Shown here one piece after another: positions 35,479-45,713 of a stretch of 64,000 nucleotides of DNA. How positions within the stretch are numbered: position 1 is the stretch's first letter; each line of letters opens with the position of its first letter. The stretch comes from Gordonia polyisoprenivorans NBRC 16320 = JCM 10675. Its GTDB lineage: Bacteria; Actinomycetota; Actinomycetes; Mycobacteriales; Mycobacteriaceae. The DNA lies in NCBI RefSeq assembly GCF_000241325.1, contig NZ_BAEI01000085.1, positions 52,538 through 116,537 of the forward strand, written 5' to 3'. Both the position numbers and the translations under genes were made by a program. A model generated the notes under the pieces. It did no database searches, was not told the DNA's origin, and worked only from the letters and a program-made list of their open reading frames with translations.

Positions 35479-36336
35479 TCACGTAGCACGCACCATGGTC
35501 AGGGCCGCCCCAGGTGCGCCGACGTCCGTTCGCACCGCACCGTCGTGCATGGCATGCGCGAGTATGACGGCGAGTTCGACGACCGGTGACAGGTTTGCGG
35601 CGACCGAATGATGCTGCTGGAGCAGAACATCGATCACTGTCGTCTCGGTGAGGATCGACGATTTCCATCCCATACCCCGCAGTGGTTGCAGCGCAGTACT
35701 CCGGGTGAGCGGGCGCAGGACCACCATCGGCGCCATGTCGTCGGCATGCGCGGCCCACGCACCGATCGCCTTGGGATGCCAGAGCAATCCGTCGACAGTC
35801 ACCTCGGGCATGACCGGGGTACCCGGCCCGAGGTCCTCATGCATGCGCGCCGGCGGCCGCTCGAACAGCAACAACCCACTCGGCCCGAGTGAAGCGAGGA
35901 TTCGGGTGTCGCGCATATCGATTCCGGGCACACCCAGTTCCGTCATCACGGTATCGGGCACCCAGACCGGGCCGAACCCGGCCACCGCCTCGCTGACGGC
36001 CTCGGTGGTGAGCATGCTGCGATACACGGTCACATACATGTCGGCGTGTTCAAACGATCGGGCGTCGAGTTCGCGAAACGCGTCGGTGTCCTGCCGGCCG
36101 TTGGCCTTCATCGCGTCGAGCACCCGATCATAGTGTTCGAGGCGCTTCTCGATGTGTGCGAGATGGTGCGGCCATTCGGTCAGGAGAGTGCGGTAGGCCT
36201 GCACGAGACGGGAGTACACCGTCGGCGCCCAACCCGGGCCCCACGGCGAGATCTCCTGACCATCAGTCGCTTTCGCCTGCGCGAACTCGTCCTCGAGATG
36301 CTTGCGTCGGCACGGGGCAGGCGTCGCACGGTTCAC
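35479..36336 (-). CDS. Uncharacterised protein, paralogue A
   Basis: 285 residues from GTG 36336; this start is favoured because a strong hairpin lies just upstream and because it gives an N-terminus as long as that of paralogue B. I do not recognise a family. The N-terminal half is helical (YSRLVQAYRTLLTEWPHHLAHIEKRLEHYDRVLDAM), and the C-terminal half beta-rich: SEAVAGFGPVWVPDTVMTEL, LASLGPSGLLLFERP, PEVTVDGLLWHP, TVIDVLLQQH. Each piece has a counterpart in 37269-38150. No signal peptide or membrane helix. Last gene of a three-gene minus-strand group with a DUF4352 protein between the two paralogues. Confidence 0.7.
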   Translation of the reverse strand: MNRATPAPCRRKHLEDEFAQAKATDGQEISPWGPGWAPTVYSRLVQAYRTLLTEWPHHLAHIEKRLEHYDRVLDAMKANGRQDTDAFRELDARSFEHADMYVTVYRSMLTTEAVSEAVAGFGPVWVPDTVMTELGVPGIDMRDTRILASLGPSGLLLFERPPARMHEDLGPGTPVMPEVTVDGLLWHPKAIGAWAAHADDMAPMVVLRPLTRSTALQPLRGMGWKSSILTETTVIDVLLQQHHSVAANLSPVVELAVILAHAMHDGAVRTDVGAPGAALTMVRAT

Positions 36337-36370
36337 ATTCGCGGGGAACCTTCCCTCGTGCCGACACCCT

Positions 36371-36410
36371 CCGGTGTCCGCACACCCATTGCGGGCGGTG
36401 CGGACACCGG
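36371..36410 (-). terminator. Hairpin between the DUF4352 gene and paralogue A
   Basis: CCGGTGTCCGCA and TGCGGACACCGG form a perfect 12-bp stem around a 16-base loop that can pair further (CCC/GGG). It starts 21 bases after the DUF4352 stop, reads as a terminator or attenuator, and argues that paralogue A begins downstream of it. Confidence 0.6.
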
Positions 36411-36430
36411 TACGTCGCGGCTTCCTCGGG

Positions 36431-37144
36431 TCAGCCCAGGGTGACCTTCGCGCCACCGGAGAACATCGAATCGTGCAACTCGATGGCGGTGGGCACCGCG
36501 TCCTTGGGCATGTCGAAGACCACCTTGGCGATCACGGTGTTGCCGGGATTGATGTTGTCCCACACCGGGATATCGGAGCCGCCCAGAGCAATCTGCGCAC
36601 TCGTGCTCGGCTCGAATTCGCGCCCTTGCGCGTCGAGGAGCTTCTGATCCGACGGGCTGAATCCGTAGGCCTTGTCGGAGATGTTCTTGACGGTCATCGT
36701 GACGACCACGAACTGCCCTTGCGCCTGCTCGGTGAGATACGGGTTGTCGCCGACGCTGGCGAGCCCCTTCTCGACACCGGTCACGACGAACTCGAATTTG
36801 CCGTCCCGCACCGGGGTGTTGAGCCCGGCCGCCTGCTCCCCACCGCCGTTCGCGGGCGCATTCTGCGCGGATCCGTTCTGCGACCCGCTCGGAGACGAAT
36901 CATCGGAGCCGCCACTCGTCGCCACAGCGATGATGATGATCAGCACCACGATGGCGCCGAGAATCCACGGCCACTTGCGCTTCTTCTTGGGAGGCGCCGG
37001 AATCGGTTGCGGCGGAACCCCATAACCGGTCTGGCCGTACTGGGGTGCACCGTATTCGGGCGACCCGTACTGGGGTGCTCCGTACTGGGGTGCTCCGTAC
37101 TGGGGCCCGGCATTCTGGGCATTCGGATCCTGGGGAGTGGTCAC
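36431..37144 (-). CDS. DUF4352 membrane protein with PQYG repeats
   Basis: 237 residues from GTG 37144, with AAGGAGATC upstream. Order of parts: a disordered N-terminus with five APQYG-type repeats (about residues 11-36), a Lys-rich turn (PPKKKRKWPW), one membrane helix (WILGAIVVLIIIIAVATS), a Ser/Gly/Asn linker, and an extracytoplasmic DUF4352 domain (KFEFVVTGVEKGL, QFVVVTMTVKNISDKAYGF, DGSxxxx-like GREFEPS, PGNTVIAKVVFDMP). DUF4352 is an immunoglobulin-like fold of exported proteins of unknown role. Tyr/Pro-rich tails of this kind occur in actinobacterial membrane proteins and may bind partners. It lies between the two paralogous genes. Confidence 0.82.
   Translation of the reverse strand: MTTPQDPNAQNAGPQYGAPQYGAPQYGSPEYGAPQYGQTGYGVPPQPIPAPPKKKRKWPWILGAIVVLIIIIAVATSGGSDDSSPSGSQNGSAQNAPANGGGEQAAGLNTPVRDGKFEFVVTGVEKGLASVGDNPYLTEQAQGQFVVVTMTVKNISDKAYGFSPSDQKLLDAQGREFEPSTSAQIALGGSDIPVWDNINPGNTVIAKVVFDMPKDAVPTAIELHDSMFSGGAKVTLG
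37034..37108 (-). repeat. Five tandem 15-base repeats encoding (A/G/S)P(Q/E)YG
   Basis: Five in-frame 15-base units encode GPQYG, APQYG, APQYG, SPEYG and APQYG. Two central units are nearly identical at the DNA level (CCGTACTGGGGTGCT on the plus strand), which favours slippage and copy-number change. Confidence 0.85.
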
Positions 37145-37268
37145 GTCGATCTCCTTTGACTTGGTGCGGTAACCGGTCGGTACCGCCTCCCGACTCACTC
37201 AACATAGAGGGTCCGACAATTCCGACGAATCTGTCATTCGACCGGATGACGCATGCGTCCCGGGCCCG

Positions 37269-38150
37269 TCATGCGGCCTTCGCAGTCACCTGCACCATCC
37301 GTCCCCCGTTGATCTCGACGAGACCGACGGTGTTGTTCTGCAACGCCTTTCCGACTCGACACAACATCTCGATCAACGGTCGCGCCCCATCGGGTACGTC
37401 GAAAGTGCTTCCGATCGGCACGCGCACACCGGTCACCTCGATCAGGGTCGACGACGCCCAATTCTCAAGCCGCGGCGAATGTGCGCCACTCCGACGAGCC
37501 AACGCCACCACCTCCAGGACCTCGTCGACCTCCCCTTCGTCGACACCGTCGTCGACCATCCCGTCGTCCTCGGGTTCGGCCGTCCACCACAGCACCGCGT
37601 CGACATCGACGTCCGGTGTCTGCGGACAGTCGCATTCATAGATCTCGCCGGCCTTGACGAAGGGTTTCGCGAACACCATCAGCCCTTTCGGAAGCAGACC
37701 GGCCAATCCGAAGGTGTTCTGACCGGCGATATCGGTCACCGCCGACGCCACCGTCAGCGCCGACGTCGGTAACCAGATCGGCGCAAGGCCCGAAAGTGCC
37801 TCGCTCGCATCGACGCAGCGATTCGCCACCTCGTCCGCCATGCGATACATCGACAACTGAGCTCGCACTTCACCGAGCAGCCAGTCGTAGTCCTCGTCAC
37901 CGGTCTCGCAACCCAGGCCGGCCAGCTCGTGGTATCGGGCGTTCAATGCTCGCAGACGTGGCTCCAAGTCTTCGGTCACCGCAGCGCAGTCACGCAGGGT
38001 CCGGTCATAGGCGTCGGAAAGCTCATCGCGGAATACGACCATCCGTTCGGGTGACCACCGCGCCTGGAGCGATCGCGACGACGACCGGTTGGCGCGCCGC
38101 GCGTGCGACGGGGTGTGAGGAGCTCTGCGATGGCGTTTGCGTTTTCCCAT
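37269..38150 (-). CDS. Uncharacterised protein, paralogue B
   Basis: 293 residues from ATG 38150. Unknown family, but homologous along its length to 35479-36336: SEALSGLAPIWLPTSALT against SEAVAGFGPVWVPDTVMT, LAGLLPKGLMVFAKP against LASLGPSGLLLFERP, and PDVDVDAVLWW against PEVTVDGLLWH. The N-terminus is very basic (KRKRHRRAPHTPSHARRANR), so nucleic-acid or membrane contact is possible. An acidic insert DDGMVDDGVDEGEVDEVLEV (about residues 197-216) is absent from paralogue A. No signal peptide. First gene of the three-gene group. Confidence 0.72.
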   Translation of the reverse strand: MGKRKRHRRAPHTPSHARRANRSSSRSLQARWSPERMVVFRDELSDAYDRTLRDCAAVTEDLEPRLRALNARYHELAGLGCETGDEDYDWLLGEVRAQLSMYRMADEVANRCVDASEALSGLAPIWLPTSALTVASAVTDIAGQNTFGLAGLLPKGLMVFAKPFVKAGEIYECDCPQTPDVDVDAVLWWTAEPEDDGMVDDGVDEGEVDEVLEVVALARRSGAHSPRLENWASSTLIEVTGVRVPIGSTFDVPDGARPLIEMLCRVGKALQNNTVGLVEINGGRMVQVTAKAA

Positions 38151-38310
38151 GGCCGAGGAGGCTAGGCGCATTTCGGGCATTCGCCGCGAAGCTGTCCACA
38201 ACCAGTGCGATGGGTCACAGACGATCCACAGGTTGGTCGCAGACCGCCGACAACCTGCGGGTTCACAGTGGTTCTATCGCGTTCACCACAACTCGCGAAC
38301 GGAGAGACCG

Positions 38311-38619
38311 ATGAGAATGCACAAGCCCGCACCCGAGGTGCCGATGATCGTCCTCACCGACGATCGGGCCGTCCACGCCTACGCCGACACGCTGTTCGAC
38401 GCGGGGATGCCGCTCGCCGTCGTCAGCAGCACCTACTCCGACGTCGTGCCCTACATGCTCGGCAACAACGGCCACACCGTGGCACTCGTCGCCGATGTCG
38501 ACGACCCCGAGCAACTCGCCGGCGCCATCGTGACGGTCGAACGCCGCCTCGGCCCGGTCGGTGCGGTCGTCCGCTACGCCACCGACCTTCCGGCAACCTC
38601 GGTGTCCTCAGCCGCCTGA
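38311..38619 (+). CDS. Small Rossmann-like protein, possibly an SDR half
   Basis: 102 residues from ATG 38311, with GGAGAG seven bases upstream. The sequence (MIVLTDDRAVHAYADTLFDAGMPLAVVSST, HTVALVADVDDPEQLAGAIVTVERRLGPVGAVVRYA) follows the beta-alpha-beta rhythm of the first half of short-chain dehydrogenases, including the D-V-DDPEQ stretch, but lacks the glycine-rich TGxxxGxG motif and has no catalytic half. It may be a degenerate or stand-alone SDR-like domain. It stands 89 bases before the DrrAB exporter on the same strand. Function unknown. Confidence 0.6.
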   Translation: MRMHKPAPEVPMIVLTDDRAVHAYADTLFDAGMPLAVVSSTYSDVVPYMLGNNGHTVALVADVDDPEQLAGAIVTVERRLGPVGAVVRYATDLPATSVSSAA

Positions 38620-38708
38620 CCTGCAGAGATAGTCGCACTGTCAGTCGCCGACACCACGCGTAAGCCGACGTAAGCGCGACGACAGCCACACCGGGCACAG
38701 TGGTGTCC

Positions 38709-39742
<1,034 letters not shown>

Positions 39743-39746
<4 letters not shown>

Positions 39747-40579
39747 CCACCACACTCAACCGGACGTCCACCCCGTCGGCCATCACCACGCGCGAAGTGC
39801 GTGACAAGGTGAAAACCTCTGTGAGCCTTGGCGAGACCATCCGCCAGTCGTTCACCATGGCCTATCGCGGCGTGCTCAAGATCCGGCACAACCCCGAGCA
39901 GCTGTTCGACGTGACGCTTCAGCCGATCATCTTCACGCTGATGTTCACCTACATCTTCGGTGGCGCGATCAGCGGCAACATCCACTCGTATCTGCCGGTG
40001 ATCATCCCCGGCATCATGGTGCAGACGGTGATCACCACCTCCATCGTCACCGGCACGCAGCTGCGTGAGGACATGGACAAGGGTGTCTTCGACCGATTCC
40101 GGGCCCTACCCATCGCGCGGATCAGTCCGCTCGCCGGCGCACTGCTCGCCGACATGATCCGCTACCTGATCGCCACCACACTGACCATCGTGATGGGCAT
40201 CATCATGGGCTGGCGCCCCGACGCCCTCGGCGCCATCGGTGCCGCCCTGCTGGTCATCGTGTGCAGCTTCGCGATCTCCTGGATCTTCGCACTCATGGGC
40301 TGCTTGATGAGCAAAGCCTCAGCCGTGCAGGGCATCTCGATGCTGATCCTGTTCCCGCTGACCTTCATGTCCAATGCCTTCGTCCCGGTCAGCACCATGC
40401 CCGGCTGGTTGCAGGGCTTCGTCAACGTCAATCCGATCAGCCATCTCGTCACCGCGGTCCGGGAACTGACCGCCAACGGACACATCGGGATTCACGTTGT
40501 ATGGTCGCTGATCGGTGCGGCCGTCATCACCGCGGTGTTCGCACCGCTCGCGGTGCGCGCCTATATGCGCAACGCCTGA
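39743..40579 (+). CDS. drrB: Drug-export ABC permease (DrrB-type)
   Basis: 278 residues, ABC-2 type, six membrane helices: an N-terminal segment with IRHNPEQLFDVTLQPIIFTLMFTYIFGGAI, the EDMDKGVFDRFRALPIARISPLAGAL loop, and the ABC-2 signature SMLILFPLTFMSNAFVPVSTMPGWLQGFVNVNPISH. The ATG is coupled to drrA (ATGA). Together they form an exporter of hydrophobic compounds. It converges on the large regulator with a 19-base overlap. Confidence 0.9.
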
Positions 40580-43500
40580 GCATCATCGACACGCCTCGAC
40601 GCCAGGATGGCCTGCAACCGTGCGGCCGCCTGGCGTCGAGACATCTCGGCCACCGCGGCGGTCGCACCGTCCCACTGTTCCTCGGTGAGCCCCGACAGCT
40701 CCTGCATGTGCTCGGAGACGTAGACGAAACCCGGATAGTCGCGTCGGGCCCGTAGCCGTTCGGACAGCATCATCAGTTGCGCACCGTCGCGGCGGGTCCG
40801 CTGATCGGCGCACAGCACATACCCCGCGGCCAAGGCCATCGACCCGGCCTGCGGCGAATCGTGCCACCCCAACGCCGAGAACGTCGCGGTCACACCATCA
40901 CCCAGGACCGACAGGTACTCTCGCGCCACCTCTGTCAGTCCGACCCGCATCAGACCGACGACGGCAACGCTGACCATCATCAGCACACCGGGATCCTGGG
41001 CACCGAGGGGATGCTCACGCATCAACTGCCGCCCCGCCCGCCGATAGAGGTCGCCGGCGAGTTCCTGCTCACCCGTGGCGAATCGGTACTCGGCATGTGC
41101 GAGCATCAACGCCGCACCGAGTTCGGCGCTGCCCTGCGGGTCGGGCTGATCCGGCGTCCACCCGTCCGAGACGACGTCGAGTTCGATTGCCGCCGAATCC
41201 AGTTCGCCGATCGCGATCAGCGTGACCACCAGGTAGGTGCGGGTCTGGATCTCGTCCTCATAGGCGCCGAGCCGGATGAGGTCGGCGATGCCCTTGCGAT
41301 AATGCTCCACCGCCTCCCACCACCGCATCTGTTGTCCCAGCACGCTGCCGACGCTGACCTCGACCATCGCCGACATCCAGGTGTCGCCGCTGTCGACAGC
41401 TCGGTGCCGCAGTGTCTCCCCGTCGCGCAGGGCACCCTCGAGATCGCCCATGTTCTCGCGGATGTTCATCCGCGCCCCCAATGCCACAGTGGCCACCCGA
41501 TACTCGGCAGACCGTGTGCCGCGGACGATGTGACGCATCGCCTCGAAAGCAGTACGACTGAGCGCACACGCGGTGATCAGGTCGGTCGGTTCGTCATAGG
41601 CATGATCGGGTCGATGGAGCAGGCGCAAGTGATAGCGGCCCTTCGCGAGTGCACGCAGATCTCGCCGCATCACCTGGTGGGCGAGCGCGGCGAGCAACGA
41701 CGCCTGCCAGTCTCGCCGCACATCGTCGGCGAGCTCTCGCGGAGGGGTCGGAACCACCGCGAGAATCCTTGTCCCCCAGGTCAACACCTCGGCATGCAAC
41801 CCCCGCGCCATCCACAGTCCGGACAGCACCGGGAAGATCCGGATCACGGTCAGCAGCGTCTGGGTCGGGCCCTCGGCCGTCAGCCCCGGTTCTCCGTCGG
41901 CCAGACGATCCAGGCATCTGCGCATCACCCAGACGAGATTCTCGGCGTCGGCGGCCACCGTGCTCAGCAGAACATCGTCGACCCCCGCGTCGTAGCGTGC
42001 GGCCGCGTCGACGCAGAATTCACGCGCCCACCGCCACATCCGGTGGTCGACCTCCGCGGACTCCTCCGGGATGGCGCCGAGTTTGTCCTCCCCGAACTCG
42101 CGCACCGTCTCCAACATTCGGTACCGCACGCGTCCACCGCTCTCGGTGACCTCGAGCAAGGACTGGTTGACCAGTGCGGCGAGCGTGTCGTCGAGTCGGA
42201 ATCCGCGGTAGCCCAACACCGTTGCGGCCGCGTCGGTGGTGAATCCCCCGGGGAATCGGCACAACCGGCACAACGCGATTCGCGCGTCCTCGTCGAGCAG
42301 TTCCCAGCTCCAGTCGATGACCGCATAGAGGGTGCGGTGCCGATCGGGCGCGCTGCGGTCGGCACCGCGCAACAGTGCGAACCGTTCGACGAGGCGATCG
42401 GCGATCTCCTCGACGGTCATCGTGCGGATTCGGGCGGCGGCCAGTTCGATCGCCAGCGGCAGACCGTCGAGGTGGCGACACAATGCCGCCACTCGGCCCG
42501 GCGGCAACAACGCGTCGGGCCTCACCGCGCGGGCACGGGTGACGAACAGTTGCACTGCCGGTCCGGCCTCTCGCGCGTCGAGGGTCGGTAGCAGGTGGAT
42601 GCGCTCCGAGGGCAGCATGGAGTGGTGAGCGGCTGGTGACCAGGACCCGGATGTGGTCGTCGGCGGCGAGTAGGTCGGCGACGATCTGGGCGCACCGGTC
42701 GATGACCTGTTCACAGTTGTCGAGGACGAGCACCGCGTCGCGACCGCGCACGGCGTCGAGCAGCCGGTCGTGCAGGTCACCGACGCTCATGCGCGGGCGG
42801 TTACCGCTCAGATCGGACTCACCGACGCCGAGCGCCGCAGCGATCGCCGGGACCACGTCGTCGTCGGCACGGATCGGCGCCAGGGGGACATAGAAGACCG
42901 AGGCGCCGGTCTCGACGAGCCGATGACCGACGCGGTTGGCCACGCGGGTCTTGCCCACGCCACCCGGACCCTGGATGGTCACCACCCGACCGGTCTCGAT
43001 GGCCGACACAATCGCATCGACGTCGGCGTCCCGACCGATCAGCGCGGTGGTGTCGGCGAGCAATCCGATGCCCCGACCGCGACGAACGGTCCGGGGCACC
43101 TCTGTCGGCTCCGCGACCGAAGTGTCGGTGCCGCTGAGCAATTGGGTGTGCAGCGCACTGATCTGGGCGCCCGGGTCCACCCCGAGTTCGGCCGAGAGCC
43201 GCCGACGGAGTCCGGTGTAGACCGCGATGGCGTCGGCGACCCGCCCCGCAGCGGCCAATGCCTGCATCAGATCCAGATGCGCGGACTCGTCGAGAGGGTC
43301 GGCGAGGCACCGTTTTTCGGCGATCGAGCGTGCCGTGACATGGTCGCCGGCTGCCATGGCCGCAGCGTAGCGGGAACGGTCGAGGCGATCGGCGACCTGC
43401 CGGGCGCGGGCGGTCAGCTCGTCGATCAGCCCGCCCGGTTCGTCGGTACCGAGATCATCGCCGGGGGTCCCGCGCCACCAGATCGCCGCGCACTCCGCGT

Positions 43501-43861
43501 CGTCGGTGGAGGCGATCATCTCGGTGACGACGTCGAGATCGGTGCGGCAGCCGACGAGCCGGTATCCACTGCCCGACCCCTGCAGGTGGGCGGCGCCGAG
43601 CAACTGCCGCAACCGGGAGATCTGGGTGTGCAACGCCGAGCTCGGCGACCGGGGCGCGTCGTCGCCCCACACGTCGTCGATGAGTCGCTCGGCCGATCGG
43701 GTCCGTCCATCGGCCAAGGCCAGCGACGTCAGCAGGCGCTTGGCACGAAGACCGGGCACCGGAGTGGCCTGCGGTGCGTCGGAGTCCGAATCCGGGTGCG
43801 GCGCAGCGATCACCGACACCGGACCGAGCAGTCCGATGATCACCTCCCCGTCATGAGCCAC
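40561..43861 (-). pseudogene. SARP/AfsR-like regulator with NB-ARC ATPase, frame broken once
   Basis: The 5' part (43861 to about 42610) encodes an OmpR-type DNA-binding domain (LRAKRLLTSLALADGRTRSAERLIDDVWGD, SALHTQISRLRQLLG), a bacterial transcriptional activation domain (LDLMQALAAAGRVADAIAVYTGLRRRLSAELG) and an ATPase with Walker A IQGPGGVGKTRVA and Walker B AVLVLDNCEQV. The 3' part continues in another frame: LPSERIHLLPTLDAREAG, LDGLPLAIELAAARIRTM, then a winged helix and a long helical TPR-like region. The break lies at about 42605-42630, just after VLVTSRSPL, and behaves as a one-base gain. Joined, it would be about 1100 residues, normal for this family. Such activators often control secondary metabolism or export. 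Pseudogene or sequence error. Confidence 0.8.
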
Positions 43862-43940
43862 CCCGCCAGCGTAGTGGACTCCGCCGACGGACAGACGGAT
43901 CGTGGCGGTGCACGGGGAGGCGATGCCCTAATCTCGACTC

Positions 43941-44459
43941 ATGGCGCGCACCTATGACCTCGAACCGTTCGACCTCGACTTCTTCGACACGGCCCCGATC
44001 TCCTATCGCATCGACATCAACATCCCGGTGTCACCGCAGCGCGCGTGGGCCGAACTGACCAGGCAGAACACACTGGACTGGTGCAAGGCGATCAAGTCGA
44101 TCGAGTTCACCTCGGCGGCGCCCTACGGAGTCGGCACCACCCGGCAGGCGTCACTCGCCCCGGGCTATGTCACCCTCTCGGAGGTGTTCTTCGACTGGAC
44201 CGAGGATGCCGAGAACTCGAGCTACCACAACGCTTTTCGCGTCGCGAAGGTCAATGTCCCCGGGATGCGGCGGTTCGGCGAGTACACCGAGATAACCCCG
44301 GCGGCAGTCGGGTCGCGTCTCGTGTGGGCGTTCGCCCTCGAACTCGGCCCGTCGTCGCGGGCGCTGAATGCGTTCTCCAACCCGGCCTCGGTGCCGGTGT
44401 TCAAGAGCATCGAATCGGACACCCTGCGGCACTTCGCGCATCTGACCCCGCAGGCCTGA
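43941..44459 (+). CDS. SRPBCC-fold (START-like) protein
   Basis: 172 residues. It follows the polyketide-cyclase/dehydrase-like SRPBCC pattern: SYRIDINIPVSPQRAWAELTRQNTLDWCKAIKSIEF, then YGVGTTRQA, and RRFGEYTEITPAAVGSRLVWAFALELGPSSRAL with a long C-terminal helix. The fold encloses a hydrophobic cavity; ligand and activity unknown. A TAATCT element at 43929-43934, directly before the ATG, suggests a very short leader or leaderless transcript. Confidence 0.78.
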   Translation: MARTYDLEPFDLDFFDTAPISYRIDINIPVSPQRAWAELTRQNTLDWCKAIKSIEFTSAAPYGVGTTRQASLAPGYVTLSEVFFDWTEDAENSSYHNAFRVAKVNVPGMRRFGEYTEITPAAVGSRLVWAFALELGPSSRALNAFSNPASVPVFKSIESDTLRHFAHLTPQA

Positions 44460-44505
44460 CCCGGACCGGGCGCTCAGCCCCTCAAGGCCCTGCCACCCCA
44501 ACGGT

Positions 44506-45705
44506 TCAGCGCAGGAAACCCGCCTGAGCCAGCGCCTCGCGCACCGTCGCCTGGTGGTCGGGCCCCCGGGTCTCGGCGCTGACGGTCACCTGCACCTGCC
44601 CGAGCGCGAGTCCCTCGGCGACACGTGAATGGACCACGTCGACGACGCTGGCACCCTGGTCGCGCAGCATTTCCAGCAGCGAGATCAGACCCCCGGGGCG
44701 GTCGGGCACGGTGGCGGTGACGGTGAGGAACCGTCCGGCGGCGCTCAGTCCGGTCGTGGTGACGTGGCTGAGCACGAGCGGATCGATGTTGCCGCCGGAG
44801 GCCACCACACACACCGGCCCCGACAACTGTCCACACGCGCCTTCCACCACCGCCGCGACCCCGGCGGCCCCGGCCGGTTCGACGAGGAGTTTGGCGCGCT
44901 CGAGCATCAGGAGCAACGCGGTCGCCAACGCGTCCTCGTCGACGGTGACGACGTCGTCGACGAGTTCGGTCACGTGGGCGAACGGGACCTCCCCCGGGAG
45001 TGCCACCGCGATGCCGTCGGCCATCGTCGCCATCCGCGCCGCGGCCGTCGGCGATCCGGCAGCCAGCGACTGTGGCCACGCGGCCGCTTCTGCGGCCTGC
45101 ACACCGATGATCCGCACGTCGGGGCGAACGGGTTTGACCGCGGCCGCGATACCGGCGAGCAGCCCGCCACCGCCGAGCGGCACCACGATCGTGCCGACGT
45201 CGGGCATCTGCTCACAGATCTCCACGCCGACCGTCGCCTGCCCGATCACGATGTCGCGATGATCGAACGGGTGGATCAGTACTGCTCCGGTGCGCTCGGC
45301 GAATTCGCGTGCGGCGACCAGGGATTCGTCGATGGTGGCACCGACGAGCTCCACCTCGGCGCCATAGGCGCGGGTGGCGGCGATCTTCGGCAGGGCCGCG
45401 CCGACCGGCATGTACACCCGCGAGGAGATCCCCAGTCTGCTCGCCGACCACGCCACGCCCTGCGCGTGGTTGCCCGCACTGGCCGCGACCACACCGCGCT
45501 CGCGTTCGGCCGGGTTCAGCCGGCTGATCCGGTAGTAGGCCCCGCGGGGTTTGAACGATCCGGTGCGTTGCAGGTTCTCGCACTTGAGCCAGACCTCGCG
45601 GTCGGCGCGCTCGCTGAGCACCCGGGACGCGACCATCGGGGTACGACGCATGACGCCGCGCAGTTCGGTGACGGCGTCGGCGATCTCGGACGCGGTGATC
45701 AGCAT
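44506..45705 (-). CDS. ilvA: Threonine ammonia-lyase
   Basis: 399 residues, fold-II PLP enzyme. Motifs: KCENLQRTGSFKPRGAYYR with the PLP Lys, AASAGNHAQGVAW, and the phosphate-binding VVPLGGGGLLAG. The C-terminal about 75 residues form an ACT domain (LTVTATVPDRPGGLISLLEMLRDQGASVVDVVHSR), so allosteric control is likely. It makes 2-oxobutyrate from threonine for isoleucine. The length and single ACT domain resemble the short IlvA/TdcB type. It starts eight bases after the metB stop, in one operon with metB and cbs. Confidence 0.92.
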   Translation of the reverse strand: MLITASEIADAVTELRGVMRRTPMVASRVLSERADREVWLKCENLQRTGSFKPRGAYYRISRLNPAERERGVVAASAGNHAQGVAWSASRLGISSRVYMPVGAALPKIAATRAYGAEVELVGATIDESLVAAREFAERTGAVLIHPFDHRDIVIGQATVGVEICEQMPDVGTIVVPLGGGGLLAGIAAAVKPVRPDVRIIGVQAAEAAAWPQSLAAGSPTAAARMATMADGIAVALPGEVPFAHVTELVDDVVTVDEDALATALLLMLERAKLLVEPAGAAGVAAVVEGACGQLSGPVCVVASGGNIDPLVLSHVTTTGLSAAGRFLTVTATVPDRPGGLISLLEMLRDQGASVVDVVHSRVAEGLALGQVQVTVSAETRGPDHQATVREALAQAGFLR

Positions 45706-45713
45706 GGGCGTCG

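Noticed and set aside
37034..37108. Repeat array considered as CRISPR
   Set aside because: Units are 15 bases, without spacers, and encode PQYG repeats in frame.
38192..38277. Cluster of DnaA-box-like sequences (CTGTCCACA, CGATCCACA, GGTTCACA)
   Set aside because: Matches to TTGTCCACA/TTATCCACA are imperfect, and no dnaA, dnaN or other origin gene is near. A chance cluster or a minor DnaA site is more likely than an origin.
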